From the NCBI RefSeq assembly GCF_014333615.1, contig NZ_JACSCY010000003.1:1-64000 (forward strand): 64,000 nt of DNA, written 5' to 3'. The position numbers and the translations under genes are program-made. Position 1 is the first letter of the stretch. The number at the start of each line of letters is the position of its first letter. The notes below the pieces were generated by a model. It did no database searches and was not told the origin of the DNA. It saw nothing but the letters and a program-made list of their open reading frames with translations. This stretch comes from Hymenobacter citatus. GTDB lineage: Bacteria > Bacteroidota > Bacteroidia > Cytophagales > Hymenobacteraceae. Shown here one piece after another: positions 33,854 to 42,072 of the stretch.

Positions 33854-36262
33854 TTAGTTTCTGAGCGGCTTGCCCGTAGTCAGAATCGACTGAATGCGTT
33901 CCAGCGTTTTCCGCTCGCCGGTCAGGCTTAGGAAGGCTTCGCGCTCCAGGTCCAGCAGGTACTGCTCGCTCACTTCGGTAGGCGCCGATAGGTCGCCGCC
34001 GCACATGACGTAGGCGAGTTTGTCGGCAATTTTCTGGTCGTGGGCCGAAATATAGTTCCCTTCTTTCATCGCAAACACGCCGGTATTGAACATCGCCAGT
34101 GCGCCGCGGCCGTGCACTTTGATGTTAGTCTGGGGCACAGGTTGGGTGTAGCCGGCATCGGCCAGTTCCAAAGCAGTGGCTTTGGCTTGCGCAATCACGC
34201 GGTTGCTGTTTACTACAATTTCGTCGCCGCGGCGTAGGAAACCCAGGTCGAAGGCCTCAGCGGCGGAGGTGGAAACCTTGGCCGTGCTGATGGTCATGTA
34301 GGTGTTGCGCAGTAGGTTATACTCTGGCTCGCCTTCCTCATACTTGGCGGCGGTGCGCAGGGTCATTTCTTTGGTGCCACCCCCGCCGGGAATCAGCCCT
34401 ACCCCAAATTCGACGAGACCCATATAGGTTTCGGCGGCAGCTACCACCTTGTCGCAATGTAGGTTTAGCTCGCAGCCGCCACCCAAGGCCAGGCCGTGGG
34501 GCGTACCCACCACCGGAATACTGGAGTAGCGCATGCGCATCATGGCCTGCTGAAACTGCGCAATCATCAGGTTCAGCTCGTCGTAATCCTGCTCCAGGGC
34601 AAACATGTACACCAAGCCCAGGTTAGCGCCGGCCGAGAAGTTGGGCGCGTCGTTGCCGACTACCAGGCCGCGGTAGCCTTTCTCCGCCATGTCCACACCT
34701 TTCATCAAGCCCTGAATCACGTCGGAGCCCATGGCGTTCATCTTCGAGTGAAACTCCACGTTCAGAATACCATCGCCGAGGTCGAGTACCGAGGCACCGG
34801 CGTTTTTCCAGAGCACCTTGCCGGCAGCCCGCAGGTTGTCGAGGATGATGAAGTTCTCTACCCCCGGAATCGGTTGGTAGGACTTCGAGTCAATATCGTA
34901 GTACTGGCGCGTGCCTTTTTCGTCTACTTTATAAAAAGTAGTGTGGCCGGCGGCCAGCATCTCCCCTACCCACGGCGCCACCGTTTTGCCTTCGGCTTCG
35001 GCCAGTTCCAACCCTTTCTGAACACCTAGGGCATCCCAGGTTTCAAACGGTCCCAGTTCCCAGCCAAAGCCAGCGCGCAAGGCATCGTCAATCTTGTAGA
35101 GGGCGTCTGTAATTTCGGGGATGCGGTTGCTCACGTAGGCAAACAGCCCGGCAAACGACTTGCGGTAGAACTCGCCGGCCTTGTCTTTGCCGCCTACTAA
35201 TACCTTGAAGCGGTCGGCTACCTTCTCGATGGGCTTGGTGGCTTCTAGGGTAGGAAACTTGATCTTCTTGCTCGGCTGGTACTCCATCGAGTTCAGGTCG
35301 AGGGCCAGGATTTCAGTTTTGCCGCCCGCACCTTTGGTTTTCTTGTAGAAGCCCTGACCAGTTTTATCGCCTAGCCACTTGTTCTCGCTCATTTTCTGCA
35401 CGAAGTCGGGTAGGGTGAATACCGCTTTGGCTTCGTCGTGGGGTAGGCTCTGGCCGAGGCCTTTCGCTACGTTCACGGTGGTATCCAGCCCTACCACATC
35501 GGAGGTACGGAAGGTAGCCGATTTGGCGTGGCCAATCATGGGGCCGGTGAGCTTATCTACTTCCTCCACCGTCAGGCCCAGTTCCTGCATCACGTGCATG
35601 GCATCGAGCAGGCCAAACACGCCTACCCGGTTGGCAATGAAGCCGGGCGTGTCTTGGGCCAGCACCACCGTTTTACCCAGGTATAGGTCGCCGTAGTGCA
35701 ATAGGAAATCTACTACCTCCGGCTTGGTGTCGGGGGTCGGAATGATTTCGAGTAACTTGAGGTAGCGCGGCGGATTGAAGAAGTGCGTGCCGCAGAAGTG
35801 CTGCTTGAAATCTTCGGAACGGCCCTCGGCCAGCAGGTGAATCGGAATGCCGGAGGTGTTGCTGGTGATGAGTGTGCCAGGCTTACGGAACTGCTCTACT
35901 CGCTCGTACACACTCTTTTTAATATCGAGGCGCTCTACCACCACCTCAATGGTCCAGTCGCAGCCGGCAATATCTTTCAGATTATCATCGAAGTTGCCGG
36001 TCTTGATTTTAGACACATCCTGCTTGCGGTATAGCGGCGAGGGGTTGGCCTTCACGGCAGCTTCCAGGGCGCTATTTACAATGCGGTTACGCACCTGAGG
36101 CTTGTCCAGCGTCAGGCCTTTTTTCTCCTCGTCAGGCGTCAGCTCTTTCGGCGCAATGTCGAGCAGCAGCACCTGCACGCCAATGTTCGCGAAGTGGCAG
36201 GCAATGCGTGAACCCATCACGCCGGAGCCCAGCACCGCTACTTTCTTGATAATTCTATTCAT
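33854..36262 (-). CDS. 3-hydroxyacyl-CoA dehydrogenase / enoyl-CoA hydratase, FadN-like
   Basis: An 802-residue bifunctional beta-oxidation enzyme. The NAD-binding domain comes first (KVAVLGSGVMGSRIACHFAN), then the dehydrogenase C-domains (FCGTHFFNPPRYLKLLEIIP; DTPGFIANRVGVF). The crotonase domain is C-terminal (GLVVGNDAPNFSAGANLG, LALGGGCELNLHCD, FGVGLIPGGGGTKEM). This order matches Bacillus FadN rather than E. coli FadB. It is expected to work with the adjacent thiolase and acyl-CoA dehydrogenase. It lies 97 nt downstream of the MarR regulator gene on the same strand. Confidence 0.94.
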   Translation of the reverse strand: MNRIIKKVAVLGSGVMGSRIACHFANIGVQVLLLDIAPKELTPDEEKKGLTLDKPQVRNRIVNSALEAAVKANPSPLYRKQDVSKIKTGNFDDNLKDIAGCDWTIEVVVERLDIKKSVYERVEQFRKPGTLITSNTSGIPIHLLAEGRSEDFKQHFCGTHFFNPPRYLKLLEIIPTPDTKPEVVDFLLHYGDLYLGKTVVLAQDTPGFIANRVGVFGLLDAMHVMQELGLTVEEVDKLTGPMIGHAKSATFRTSDVVGLDTTVNVAKGLGQSLPHDEAKAVFTLPDFVQKMSENKWLGDKTGQGFYKKTKGAGGKTEILALDLNSMEYQPSKKIKFPTLEATKPIEKVADRFKVLVGGKDKAGEFYRKSFAGLFAYVSNRIPEITDALYKIDDALRAGFGWELGPFETWDALGVQKGLELAEAEGKTVAPWVGEMLAAGHTTFYKVDEKGTRQYYDIDSKSYQPIPGVENFIILDNLRAAGKVLWKNAGASVLDLGDGILNVEFHSKMNAMGSDVIQGLMKGVDMAEKGYRGLVVGNDAPNFSAGANLGLVYMFALEQDYDELNLMIAQFQQAMMRMRYSSIPVVGTPHGLALGGGCELNLHCDKVVAAAETYMGLVEFGVGLIPGGGGTKEMTLRTAAKYEEGEPEYNLLRNTYMTISTAKVSTSAAEAFDLGFLRRGDEIVVNSNRVIAQAKATALELADAGYTQPVPQTNIKVHGRGALAMFNTGVFAMKEGNYISAHDQKIADKLAYVMCGGDLSAPTEVSEQYLLDLEREAFLSLTGERKTLERIQSILTTGKPLRN

Positions 36263-36359
36263 AAGTGGGTGAGTAGGGGCGCCTTGCCGGCACCCGTGAA
36301 GTAGATAGATGTAGTTGCAAATGGATGAACCAACGCAATAGAGCAGCTACAGACCACCC

Positions 36360-36836
36360 CTATGCGGGCAGTTCCTTGCGTGGCGGTTTCACCGCGAAAT
36401 CATCGAAAAGCGTTTTGCCCTCAATCATGCCCGTAATCTGCCCTACCACCTTAAAGAACACGTCGAGCTGGTTTTGCGGAATCTGCTCGTGCACCTTTTG
36501 GTTGAAGTGGCGCACCGTTTGGCGGGAGATTTCCTTGCCGCGCAGCCCCTCTTCGGTCAGGAAGATGCGTACGGAGCGCTTGTCGTGGGCGTCGGCCTGT
36601 TTGTAGATCAGGCCCTTCTCTTCCATACTCCGCAAAATGCGCGTGAGCGAGCGGGTTTCCAGGCCTAGCAGCGGCGCTATTTTAGTAGCAGGCGTGCCGT
36701 TTTCCTGGTCGATATTCAACAGCACAAAGCCGATGCTCGTGGTGATATCGTGTTTGGCGGCCTGCGTATTATACATACGCGAAATGGCGTGCCAAGCTAC
36801 TTTGATGTTATAATCGACGGTTTCTTCCGGTTTCAT
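36360..36836 (-). CDS. MarR-family transcriptional regulator
   Basis: A 158-residue winged-helix regulator. The recognition region is ATKIAPLLGLETRSLTRILRSMEEKGLI, followed by the wing KQADAHDKRSVRIFLTEEGL; dimerisation helices are at both ends. It is embedded between the acyl-CoA synthetase and bifunctional enzyme genes, so a role as repressor of fatty-acid oxidation answering to acyl-CoA is likely (inference). Its promoter carries a perfect TATGC-TT-GCATA palindrome and a 15-mer shared with the acyl-CoA dehydrogenase promoter. Confidence 0.9.
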   Translation of the reverse strand: MKPEETVDYNIKVAWHAISRMYNTQAAKHDITTSIGFVLLNIDQENGTPATKIAPLLGLETRSLTRILRSMEEKGLIYKQADAHDKRSVRIFLTEEGLRGKEISRQTVRHFNQKVHEQIPQNQLDVFFKVVGQITGMIEGKTLFDDFAVKPPRKELPA

Positions 36837-36854
36837 GGGCGGGGTGAAGTCTGG

Positions 36855-36885
36855 TAAACATACGATTATTTGTTATGCTTGCATA
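36855..36885 (-). promoter_or_regulatory. MarR gene promoter with palindromic operator candidate
   Basis: On the minus strand GCAAGCATAACAAAT (36882-36868), 5 nt, TATGTTTA (36862-36855, near TAnnTTTG). TATGCTTGCATA (36874-36885) is a perfect palindrome with a 2-nt centre. The position over the promoter suggests autoregulation. Confidence 0.65.
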
Positions 36886-36896
36886 CTAAGTCAAGG

Positions 36897-36942
36897 CAAA
36901 AAATTTGGCAGGGTAGGGATGCACGCGCCCCCTACCCTGCCC
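36897..36942 (-). terminator. Intrinsic terminator of the acyl-CoA synthetase gene
   Basis: GGCAGGGTAGGG (36907-36918) pairs with CCCTACCCTGCC (36930-36941). On the minus strand the stem is followed by AAATTTTTT. It lies four nt after the gene's stop. Confidence 0.88.
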
Positions 36943-36945
36943 GAC

Positions 36946-38724
36946 TTACCGCTTCTCGTTGAACTCGTAGATGCTTTCAATCACATCCTTCAGGTTCTCC
37001 GAAATCACCTTGCGCTTCAGCTTCATGGTAGGCGTCATCTCGCCGGTTTCTACCGACCACTGCTTGGGCACCAGCACAATTTTCTTGACCTGCTCCCAGT
37101 GCGCGAAGCTGTCGTTGTAGCCGTGCACGAGGTCGTTGTACATTTTCACCACCTTCTCGTTTTGCACGGCATCTTTCAGTGAGCCAATTTCGATTCCGTT
37201 CCTTTTACCCCAGCTTTTCAGCTCGTCTAAGGCGGGCACTACCAATGCTGAGGGAAATTTGCGGCCGTCGCCTACCACCATAATCTGCTCCACCAGCGGC
37301 GACTCCTTCACTTTGCTCTCAATTACCTGTGGGGCAATGTATTTGCCCCCCGAGGTTTTAAACATCTCCTTCTTCCGGTCCGTGATTTTGAGGAAACGCT
37401 CTTGTACAAACTCACCAATGTCGCCGGTGTGGAACCAGCCGTCGGCGTCGATGGCTTCGGCGGTTTTCTCGGGCTGGTTGTAGTAGCCCTTCATCACGGA
37501 AGCCGAGCGGGTTAGAATCTCGCCGTCGGGTGCAATCTTCACTTCAATGTTGTCGATGAGTGGTCCTACCGTGCCAATGAGGTTGTTTTCGGGCTCGAAG
37601 CCGCCTACGGCAATAACAGGCGAGGTTTCGGTGAGGCCGTAGCCCTCCATCACCCGGATGCCACCGGCCCAGAACACCCGCGCCAGGCGTGGTTGCAGGG
37701 CACCGCCCCCGCTCACAATGCAACGCAGATTGCCGCCCAACGCCTCGCGCCACTTATTGAAAATGAACTTATTGGCCAATGCCAATTGCGTGTTGTATAA
37801 GAAGCCCTGGTCTTTTTGGGTGTCATATTTCAAGCCCAGATCTAGCGCCCAAAAGAACAGCTTCTTGCTGACGCCTTCCAGCGTGTGGCCTTTTGCCACT
37901 ATTTTTTCATACACCTTCTCCAGCAGACGGGGCACGGTAGTGAAGATTTCGGGCTTCACCTCGCGTAGGTTATCGGCAATGGTTTCCATGCTCTCGGCGT
38001 AGTAGATGCTCACACCGTGCGTCAGGTAGAGGTAGGTGACCATCCGCTCGAAGATGTGGCAGAGGGGTAGGAAACTCAGGGCCTTGTCTTTGGGTCCTAC
38101 CGGCACGTAGGGCGCGGCACTGCGCAGGTTGCTGAGCAGGTTGTCGTGGCTGAGCATCACGCCTTTGGGCTTGCCCGTGGTACCGGAAGTATAGATAAGC
38201 GTCAGCAAATCATCGGGTTGCACAGCAACGCGCAGCGGCTCTAGGTCGGCGGGGTTGCCCTGCCGGCCCATGTCCAGCAGCTCCGAGAAGTGCCGGGCGC
38301 CGTTTATCTTATCGAAGCTGAAAATATGGTCGTGGGCAATATCCATCCCCTCGATGGCGGCCAGTACCTTCTCGTGCAGTTTTTCGTCCGACACCAGCAC
38401 AGCCTTCACATCGGCGTCGCTGAAAATGTGCTTATAGTCCTCAATCGTGATGCTGGGGTACATGGGCACTACCACGGCACCAATCTGCGAAATACCGAAA
38501 TCGGCCAGCATCCACTCGGGCCGATTCATGGCAATAAGGGCCACTTTATCATCCTTTTTCAAGCCCAATTTCACCAAACCCAAACTCACCAGGTTGATTT
38601 GGTCGATGGCCTCCTGGGTGCTCATCTTCTGCCAGTTGCCGTCGTGTTTAGCAGTCAGGCAATCGGCTTGGGGAAATTTTTCCTGTTGAGCGGGTAGAAT
38701 ATCAAATGCGCGACGAACGTCCAT
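36946..38724 (-). CDS. Long-chain acyl-CoA synthetase (AMP-forming)
   Basis: A 592-residue ANL-superfamily enzyme that activates fatty acids with CoA and ATP. The P-loop-like motif is LIYTSGTTGKPKGVMLSHDNL, followed by the adenylate motif MEGYGLTETSPVIAVG, WFHTGDIGEF, and the hinge region KITDRKKEMFKTSGGKYIAP. The FadD15-like length matches bacterial long-chain synthetases. It lies directly upstream of the MarR gene in transcription order but ends in its own terminator. It feeds the beta-oxidation enzymes encoded downstream. Confidence 0.94.
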   Translation of the reverse strand: MDVRRAFDILPAQQEKFPQADCLTAKHDGNWQKMSTQEAIDQINLVSLGLVKLGLKKDDKVALIAMNRPEWMLADFGISQIGAVVVPMYPSITIEDYKHIFSDADVKAVLVSDEKLHEKVLAAIEGMDIAHDHIFSFDKINGARHFSELLDMGRQGNPADLEPLRVAVQPDDLLTLIYTSGTTGKPKGVMLSHDNLLSNLRSAAPYVPVGPKDKALSFLPLCHIFERMVTYLYLTHGVSIYYAESMETIADNLREVKPEIFTTVPRLLEKVYEKIVAKGHTLEGVSKKLFFWALDLGLKYDTQKDQGFLYNTQLALANKFIFNKWREALGGNLRCIVSGGGALQPRLARVFWAGGIRVMEGYGLTETSPVIAVGGFEPENNLIGTVGPLIDNIEVKIAPDGEILTRSASVMKGYYNQPEKTAEAIDADGWFHTGDIGEFVQERFLKITDRKKEMFKTSGGKYIAPQVIESKVKESPLVEQIMVVGDGRKFPSALVVPALDELKSWGKRNGIEIGSLKDAVQNEKVVKMYNDLVHGYNDSFAHWEQVKKIVLVPKQWSVETGEMTPTMKLKRKVISENLKDVIESIYEFNEKR

Positions 38725-38869
38725 AAAGAGAGAGCAGAAGGATGGGAAATGCTGCTTAAATAACCGGATTTTTCATAGAAAAGCTACGGTTCGACTGCTG
38801 AGCCAGTAGGTAACGCGCTGACTAGCTACTTTCTAGTACGTAAAAAGCCCTTGGGTAGTGCCTTTTGCG

Positions 38870-38877
38870 TAATTTTG
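38870..38877 (+). promoter_or_regulatory. Putative -7 element of the arginase-fold gene
   Basis: TAATTTTG matches TAnnTTTG, 25 nt before the ATG at 38902. No convincing -33 TTTG is seen at the normal distance. Confidence 0.45.
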
Positions 38878-38901
38878 GGCCTCTACGCTTTGCTCGCACT
38901 C

Positions 38902-40050
38902 ATGAATCTGGGTATCTTTTTTGATCCGCTTCGGGAAGAGGTAGTAGCCCCGCCGGCTGCCCCTACAGCCCTGGCGGCGTACATCGCCCCGTTCGTGCAC
39001 ACGTTCCCCGATTGGCGCACGGCCGACTTGGCACTCATCGGCCTTGACGACTGGCGCGGCACGGCCGCCGGCGCCCCCGCCCACCACGGCGCCGATGCCG
39101 TACGGCAGCGCTTCTACCACTTGCAGCGCGGCGTAAGGCCGGCCAAGCTGGTGGATTTGGGCAACTTACGCCCCGGTCTTACGCTGGAAGACACCTATCT
39201 ACGTCTGCGTGAAATTGTAGCTACCCTACTGGAACACAACACGGTAGCCATCCTGCTCGGCGGTGGTCCTGATCTGGATTATGGGCAGTTTCTGGCTTAC
39301 GAAACCCTGGACCGCCCCATCAGCTTTGCTTCCGTGGATGCTCGCGTGGACATGGCCGAGTACGACTGCGCGCCGGCCGAGGAGGCTCACCTGCGGCGCA
39401 TGATTATGCACGAGCCCAATTTTCTGTTCAATTTCGCGCAGCTGGGGCACCAGCAATACCTAGTGGCGCCCGATGTGCTGGCGGCGCTGGAAAAACTGCA
39501 CTTTGAAACCATGCGCCTGGGGGCCATCCGCACCGATGTGCGCCAAGCAGAGCCCCTACTCCGCCAAGCCGATTTCGTAACGTTTGACGTGGCCGCGCTG
39601 CGCTGGACCGAGGCGCCGGGCTATTACCCTGCTAACTCCTTCGGCCTCAGCAGCGAAGAAGCAGCGCAGCTAGCCTGGTATGCTGGCCACAACGACCAAC
39701 TCACATCTTTCGGCCTCTACGGCTACCGCCCCGACCACGACGCGCACGGCCTGGCGGCCGGCACGCTGGCTACCATGCTGTGGTATTTCGTGGAGGGCTA
39801 CTACCACCGCTGGGGCGAAATGGACTTTCAGAGTCGGCGGTTTATCCGCTACGCGGTGGGGCTACCGGGTACGCCGGCCAAGCTGGTGTTCTACAAGGCC
39901 AAGCGCACCGAAAAGTGGTGGCTGGAAGTGGAAAGCCTGGCTGACCAAGACATCAAGCGCATTGTGCCGTGCAGCTACGACGACTACATCCGCGCCGCCC
40001 AGGGTGACCTGCCCAACCGCTGGATTCTGACCCAAGCGCTGCTAGGGTAG
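38902..40050 (+). CDS. Arginase/formimidoylglutamase-fold protein with altered metal motifs
   Basis: A 382-residue ureohydrolase-like protein, usually annotated formimidoylglutamase in Bacteroidota. The fold motifs are recognisable but the manganese ligands are replaced: AILLGGGPDLDYG stands where GGxH is expected, SFASVDARVDMAEYD where DAHxD is expected, and FVTFDVAALRWTEAPG where SxDxDxxDP is expected. Catalytic loss or a different chemistry is likely. The ATG at 38902 (MNLGIFFDPLREE) is supported by a TAATTTTG element upstream. A cytochrome-b5-like gene follows 49 nt downstream. Confidence 0.8.
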   Translation: MNLGIFFDPLREEVVAPPAAPTALAAYIAPFVHTFPDWRTADLALIGLDDWRGTAAGAPAHHGADAVRQRFYHLQRGVRPAKLVDLGNLRPGLTLEDTYLRLREIVATLLEHNTVAILLGGGPDLDYGQFLAYETLDRPISFASVDARVDMAEYDCAPAEEAHLRRMIMHEPNFLFNFAQLGHQQYLVAPDVLAALEKLHFETMRLGAIRTDVRQAEPLLRQADFVTFDVAALRWTEAPGYYPANSFGLSSEEAAQLAWYAGHNDQLTSFGLYGYRPDHDAHGLAAGTLATMLWYFVEGYYHRWGEMDFQSRRFIRYAVGLPGTPAKLVFYKAKRTEKWWLEVESLADQDIKRIVPCSYDDYIRAAQGDLPNRWILTQALLG

Positions 40051-40099
40051 ACGCCAGCGCAAGGAAGTTTAGCCGTTTCGCTGGTTATTTGCTGTATCT

Positions 40100-40405
40100 A
40101 TGAGCGAAACGCACGCAAACTCATCTACCCCCAATAGCCTACCCTCGTTGGCAGACGCGTTATTGCCTACCTACACCCGCGCCCAATTGGCCCTACGCAA
40201 CGGGCAGGACCGGGACGAAATATGGGTGGCCTACCAGGGCAACATCTACGACGTGAGCCGCTCCCGGCTGTGGCGGCGCGGCAACCACTATGAGCACTGG
40301 GCCGGCCAGGACCTCACCCGCGAGCTGGACCACGATGCCCCGCACACGCCCAACGTGTTCGATAATTTCCCGATTATCGGCCGGCTTATTTCGCCTATTA
40401 CCTAA
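40100..40405 (+). CDS. Cytochrome b5-like heme-binding domain protein
   Basis: A 101-residue soluble protein. After about 25 disordered residues comes a short cytochrome-b5 domain: YTRAQLALRNGQDRDEIWVA, then YQGNIYDVSRSRLWRRGNHY, EHWAGQDLTRELDHDAPHTP, NVFDNFPIIGRL. The His in NHYEHWAG and in APH are the likely axial heme ligands, as in compact bacterial members. It may serve in electron transfer or bind heme or steroid. It probably shares a transcript with the arginase-fold gene. Confidence 0.8.
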   Translation: MSETHANSSTPNSLPSLADALLPTYTRAQLALRNGQDRDEIWVAYQGNIYDVSRSRLWRRGNHYEHWAGQDLTRELDHDAPHTPNVFDNFPIIGRLISPIT

Positions 40406-40464
40406 TGCACTCTGTAGCTTAGTCTCTCTGTAGCCAGGCCGTGCTCATCTCCAAATACCTTGTA

Positions 40465-41115
40465 ATGAAGGCCTTTATCTTCGACCTAAACGGCACCATG
40501 ATCCACGATATGGAATACCATACCAAGGCGTGGCAGCACATTTTCAACCACGAGCTGGGCGGCAATTTCACTTGGGAAGAGGTGAAACCGCAGATGTACG
40601 GCAAAAACGGGGAGGTATTGGAGCGCATGTTCGGGCCGGATCGGTTTACGGCCGAGGAAATCGAGCAGCTGTCGGTAGCCAAGGAACAGCGGTACCAAGA
40701 CGAGTTTCGGCCGTATTTGCAGCTGCTACCGGGCTTGGCGGAGTTTCTGGAACGCGCCTACCAGCAGGGCATTCCGGTAGCTATTGGGTCGGCGGCTATT
40801 CCGTTTAACATTGATTTTGTGCTCGATACGCTGGATATCCGACGGTATTTCCGAGCCATCGTCAGCGCCGACGACGTGACGTTGAGCAAGCCGCATCCAG
40901 AGACCTTCCTAAAAGCCGCCGCCCAGCTAGGCGTAGCACCTGCCGATTGCCTGGTGTTTGAGGACGTACCCAAAGGCGCCGAAGCCGCTCAAAATGCCGG
41001 CATGAACACCGTTATCCTCACCACTACCCACCAGCCGCACGAGTTTGCGCACCTGCCCAACGTGCTGCACTTCGCCGAGGACTTCACCGATTCGTTCTTT
41101 CAAACTCTCCTGTAA
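40465..41115 (+). CDS. HAD-superfamily hydrolase, beta-phosphoglucomutase-like
   Basis: A 216-residue protein from ATG at 40465 (MKAFIFDLNGTMIHDMEYH). Motif I is FDLNGTM, where the second Asp of DxDGT is Asn, a change also seen in some beta-PGM-like Bacteroidota phosphatases. The helical cap has the KNGEVLERMFG segment. Motif II is IGSAA, and motif III/IV is LSKPHPETFLKAA with DCLVFEDVPKGAEAA. Probably acts on a sugar phosphate. It lies 19 nt upstream of murQ, so a shared role in amino-sugar or sugar-phosphate recycling is possible. Confidence 0.85.
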   Translation: MKAFIFDLNGTMIHDMEYHTKAWQHIFNHELGGNFTWEEVKPQMYGKNGEVLERMFGPDRFTAEEIEQLSVAKEQRYQDEFRPYLQLLPGLAEFLERAYQQGIPVAIGSAAIPFNIDFVLDTLDIRRYFRAIVSADDVTLSKPHPETFLKAAAQLGVAPADCLVFEDVPKGAEAAQNAGMNTVILTTTHQPHEFAHLPNVLHFAEDFTDSFFQTLL

Positions 41116-41134
41116 CTCCTTTCGCCCCTACCCC

Positions 41135-41935
41135 ATGAGCACCACCGAAAGCGCCTCCCTGTTCAATAACCTCGAAACGCTGTCGACCCACGAGCTGCTG
41201 GCCGACATGAACAGCCTGGACCAGACCGTGCCCCAGGCTGTAGCCAAAGCCATACCCCAACTAGAGGCGCTGGTAGAAGCCACCGTGGCGCGGCTGCAAC
41301 AGGGCGGGCGACTGTTCTACATCGGAGCGGGCACCAGCGGGCGGCTGGGAGTAGTAGATGCGTCGGAGTGCCCGCCTACCTTCGGGGTGCCGCATGGGTT
41401 GGTAGTAGGCATTATTGCCGGCGGCGATACCGCCATCCGCAAAGCCGTGGAAAACGCTGAGGACGACGCCCAGCAGGCTTGGCGCGACCTGCAAGCCCAC
41501 GACATCAACGAGAAGGACATGGTGGTGGGCATTGCCGCCTCGGGCCGCACGCCCTACGTGATTGGCGGGCTGCAACAGGCCCGGCAGCATGGCTTAGCCA
41601 CCGGCTGCATCGTGTGCAACGCTGGCTCGGCGGTAGCGGCCGCCGCCGAGTTTCCCGTGGAAGTCGTGACCGGCCCGGAGTTCGTAACCGGCAGCACGCG
41701 CCTGAAAGCCGGCACCGGCCAGAAGCTGGCGCTCAACATGCTCACTACCGCTACCTTCATTCGGCTGGGTAGGGTGAAGGGTAATAAGATGGTCGACATG
41801 CAGCTTTCCAACGCCAAGCTGGTAGACCGCGGCGAACGGATGCTGATGGACGAGCTAGGGATTGAGCAAGATGAGGCAGCGGCTTTGCTGAAGAAGCACG
41901 GTTCCGTGCGGGCAGCGCTGGAGGCACGAGGGTAG
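41135..41935 (+). CDS. murQ: N-acetylmuramic acid 6-phosphate etherase
   Basis: A 266-residue SIS-domain lyase that cleaves the lactyl ether of MurNAc-6-phosphate to give GlcNAc-6-phosphate in cell-wall recycling. Signature GRLFYIGAGTSGRLGVVDAS followed by ECPPTFG with the catalytic Glu; GIAASGRTPYVIGGL binds the phosphate; GSTRLKAGTGQKLALNMLTT is family-specific. The ATG at 41135 follows the HAD gene by 19 nt, so they probably form an operon. A family A palindrome follows the stop. Confidence 0.95.
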   Translation: MSTTESASLFNNLETLSTHELLADMNSLDQTVPQAVAKAIPQLEALVEATVARLQQGGRLFYIGAGTSGRLGVVDASECPPTFGVPHGLVVGIIAGGDTAIRKAVENAEDDAQQAWRDLQAHDINEKDMVVGIAASGRTPYVIGGLQQARQHGLATGCIVCNAGSAVAAAAEFPVEVVTGPEFVTGSTRLKAGTGQKLALNMLTTATFIRLGRVKGNKMVDMQLSNAKLVDRGERMLMDELGIEQDEAAALLKKHGSVRAALEARG

Positions 41936-41949
41936 CGTGCATTTCTACT

Positions 41950-42053
41950 CTGTCATCCTGAGCGGAGCGAAGGACCTTCTCACGCGTGAACGACTGACGT
42001 ACCAACGACTCGTCCTTGCATGATAAGGTCTTTCGCTCCGCTCAGGATGACAG
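41950..42053. repeat. Intergenic palindromic repeat, family A
   Basis: The left arm ctgtcatcctgagcggagcg starts at 41950, and the right arm ends ccgctcaggatgacag at 42053. It lies in the convergent gap between murQ and the porin pseudogene. Confidence 0.92.
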
Positions 42054-42072
42054 GCGGATTTGTTTCCTACCC

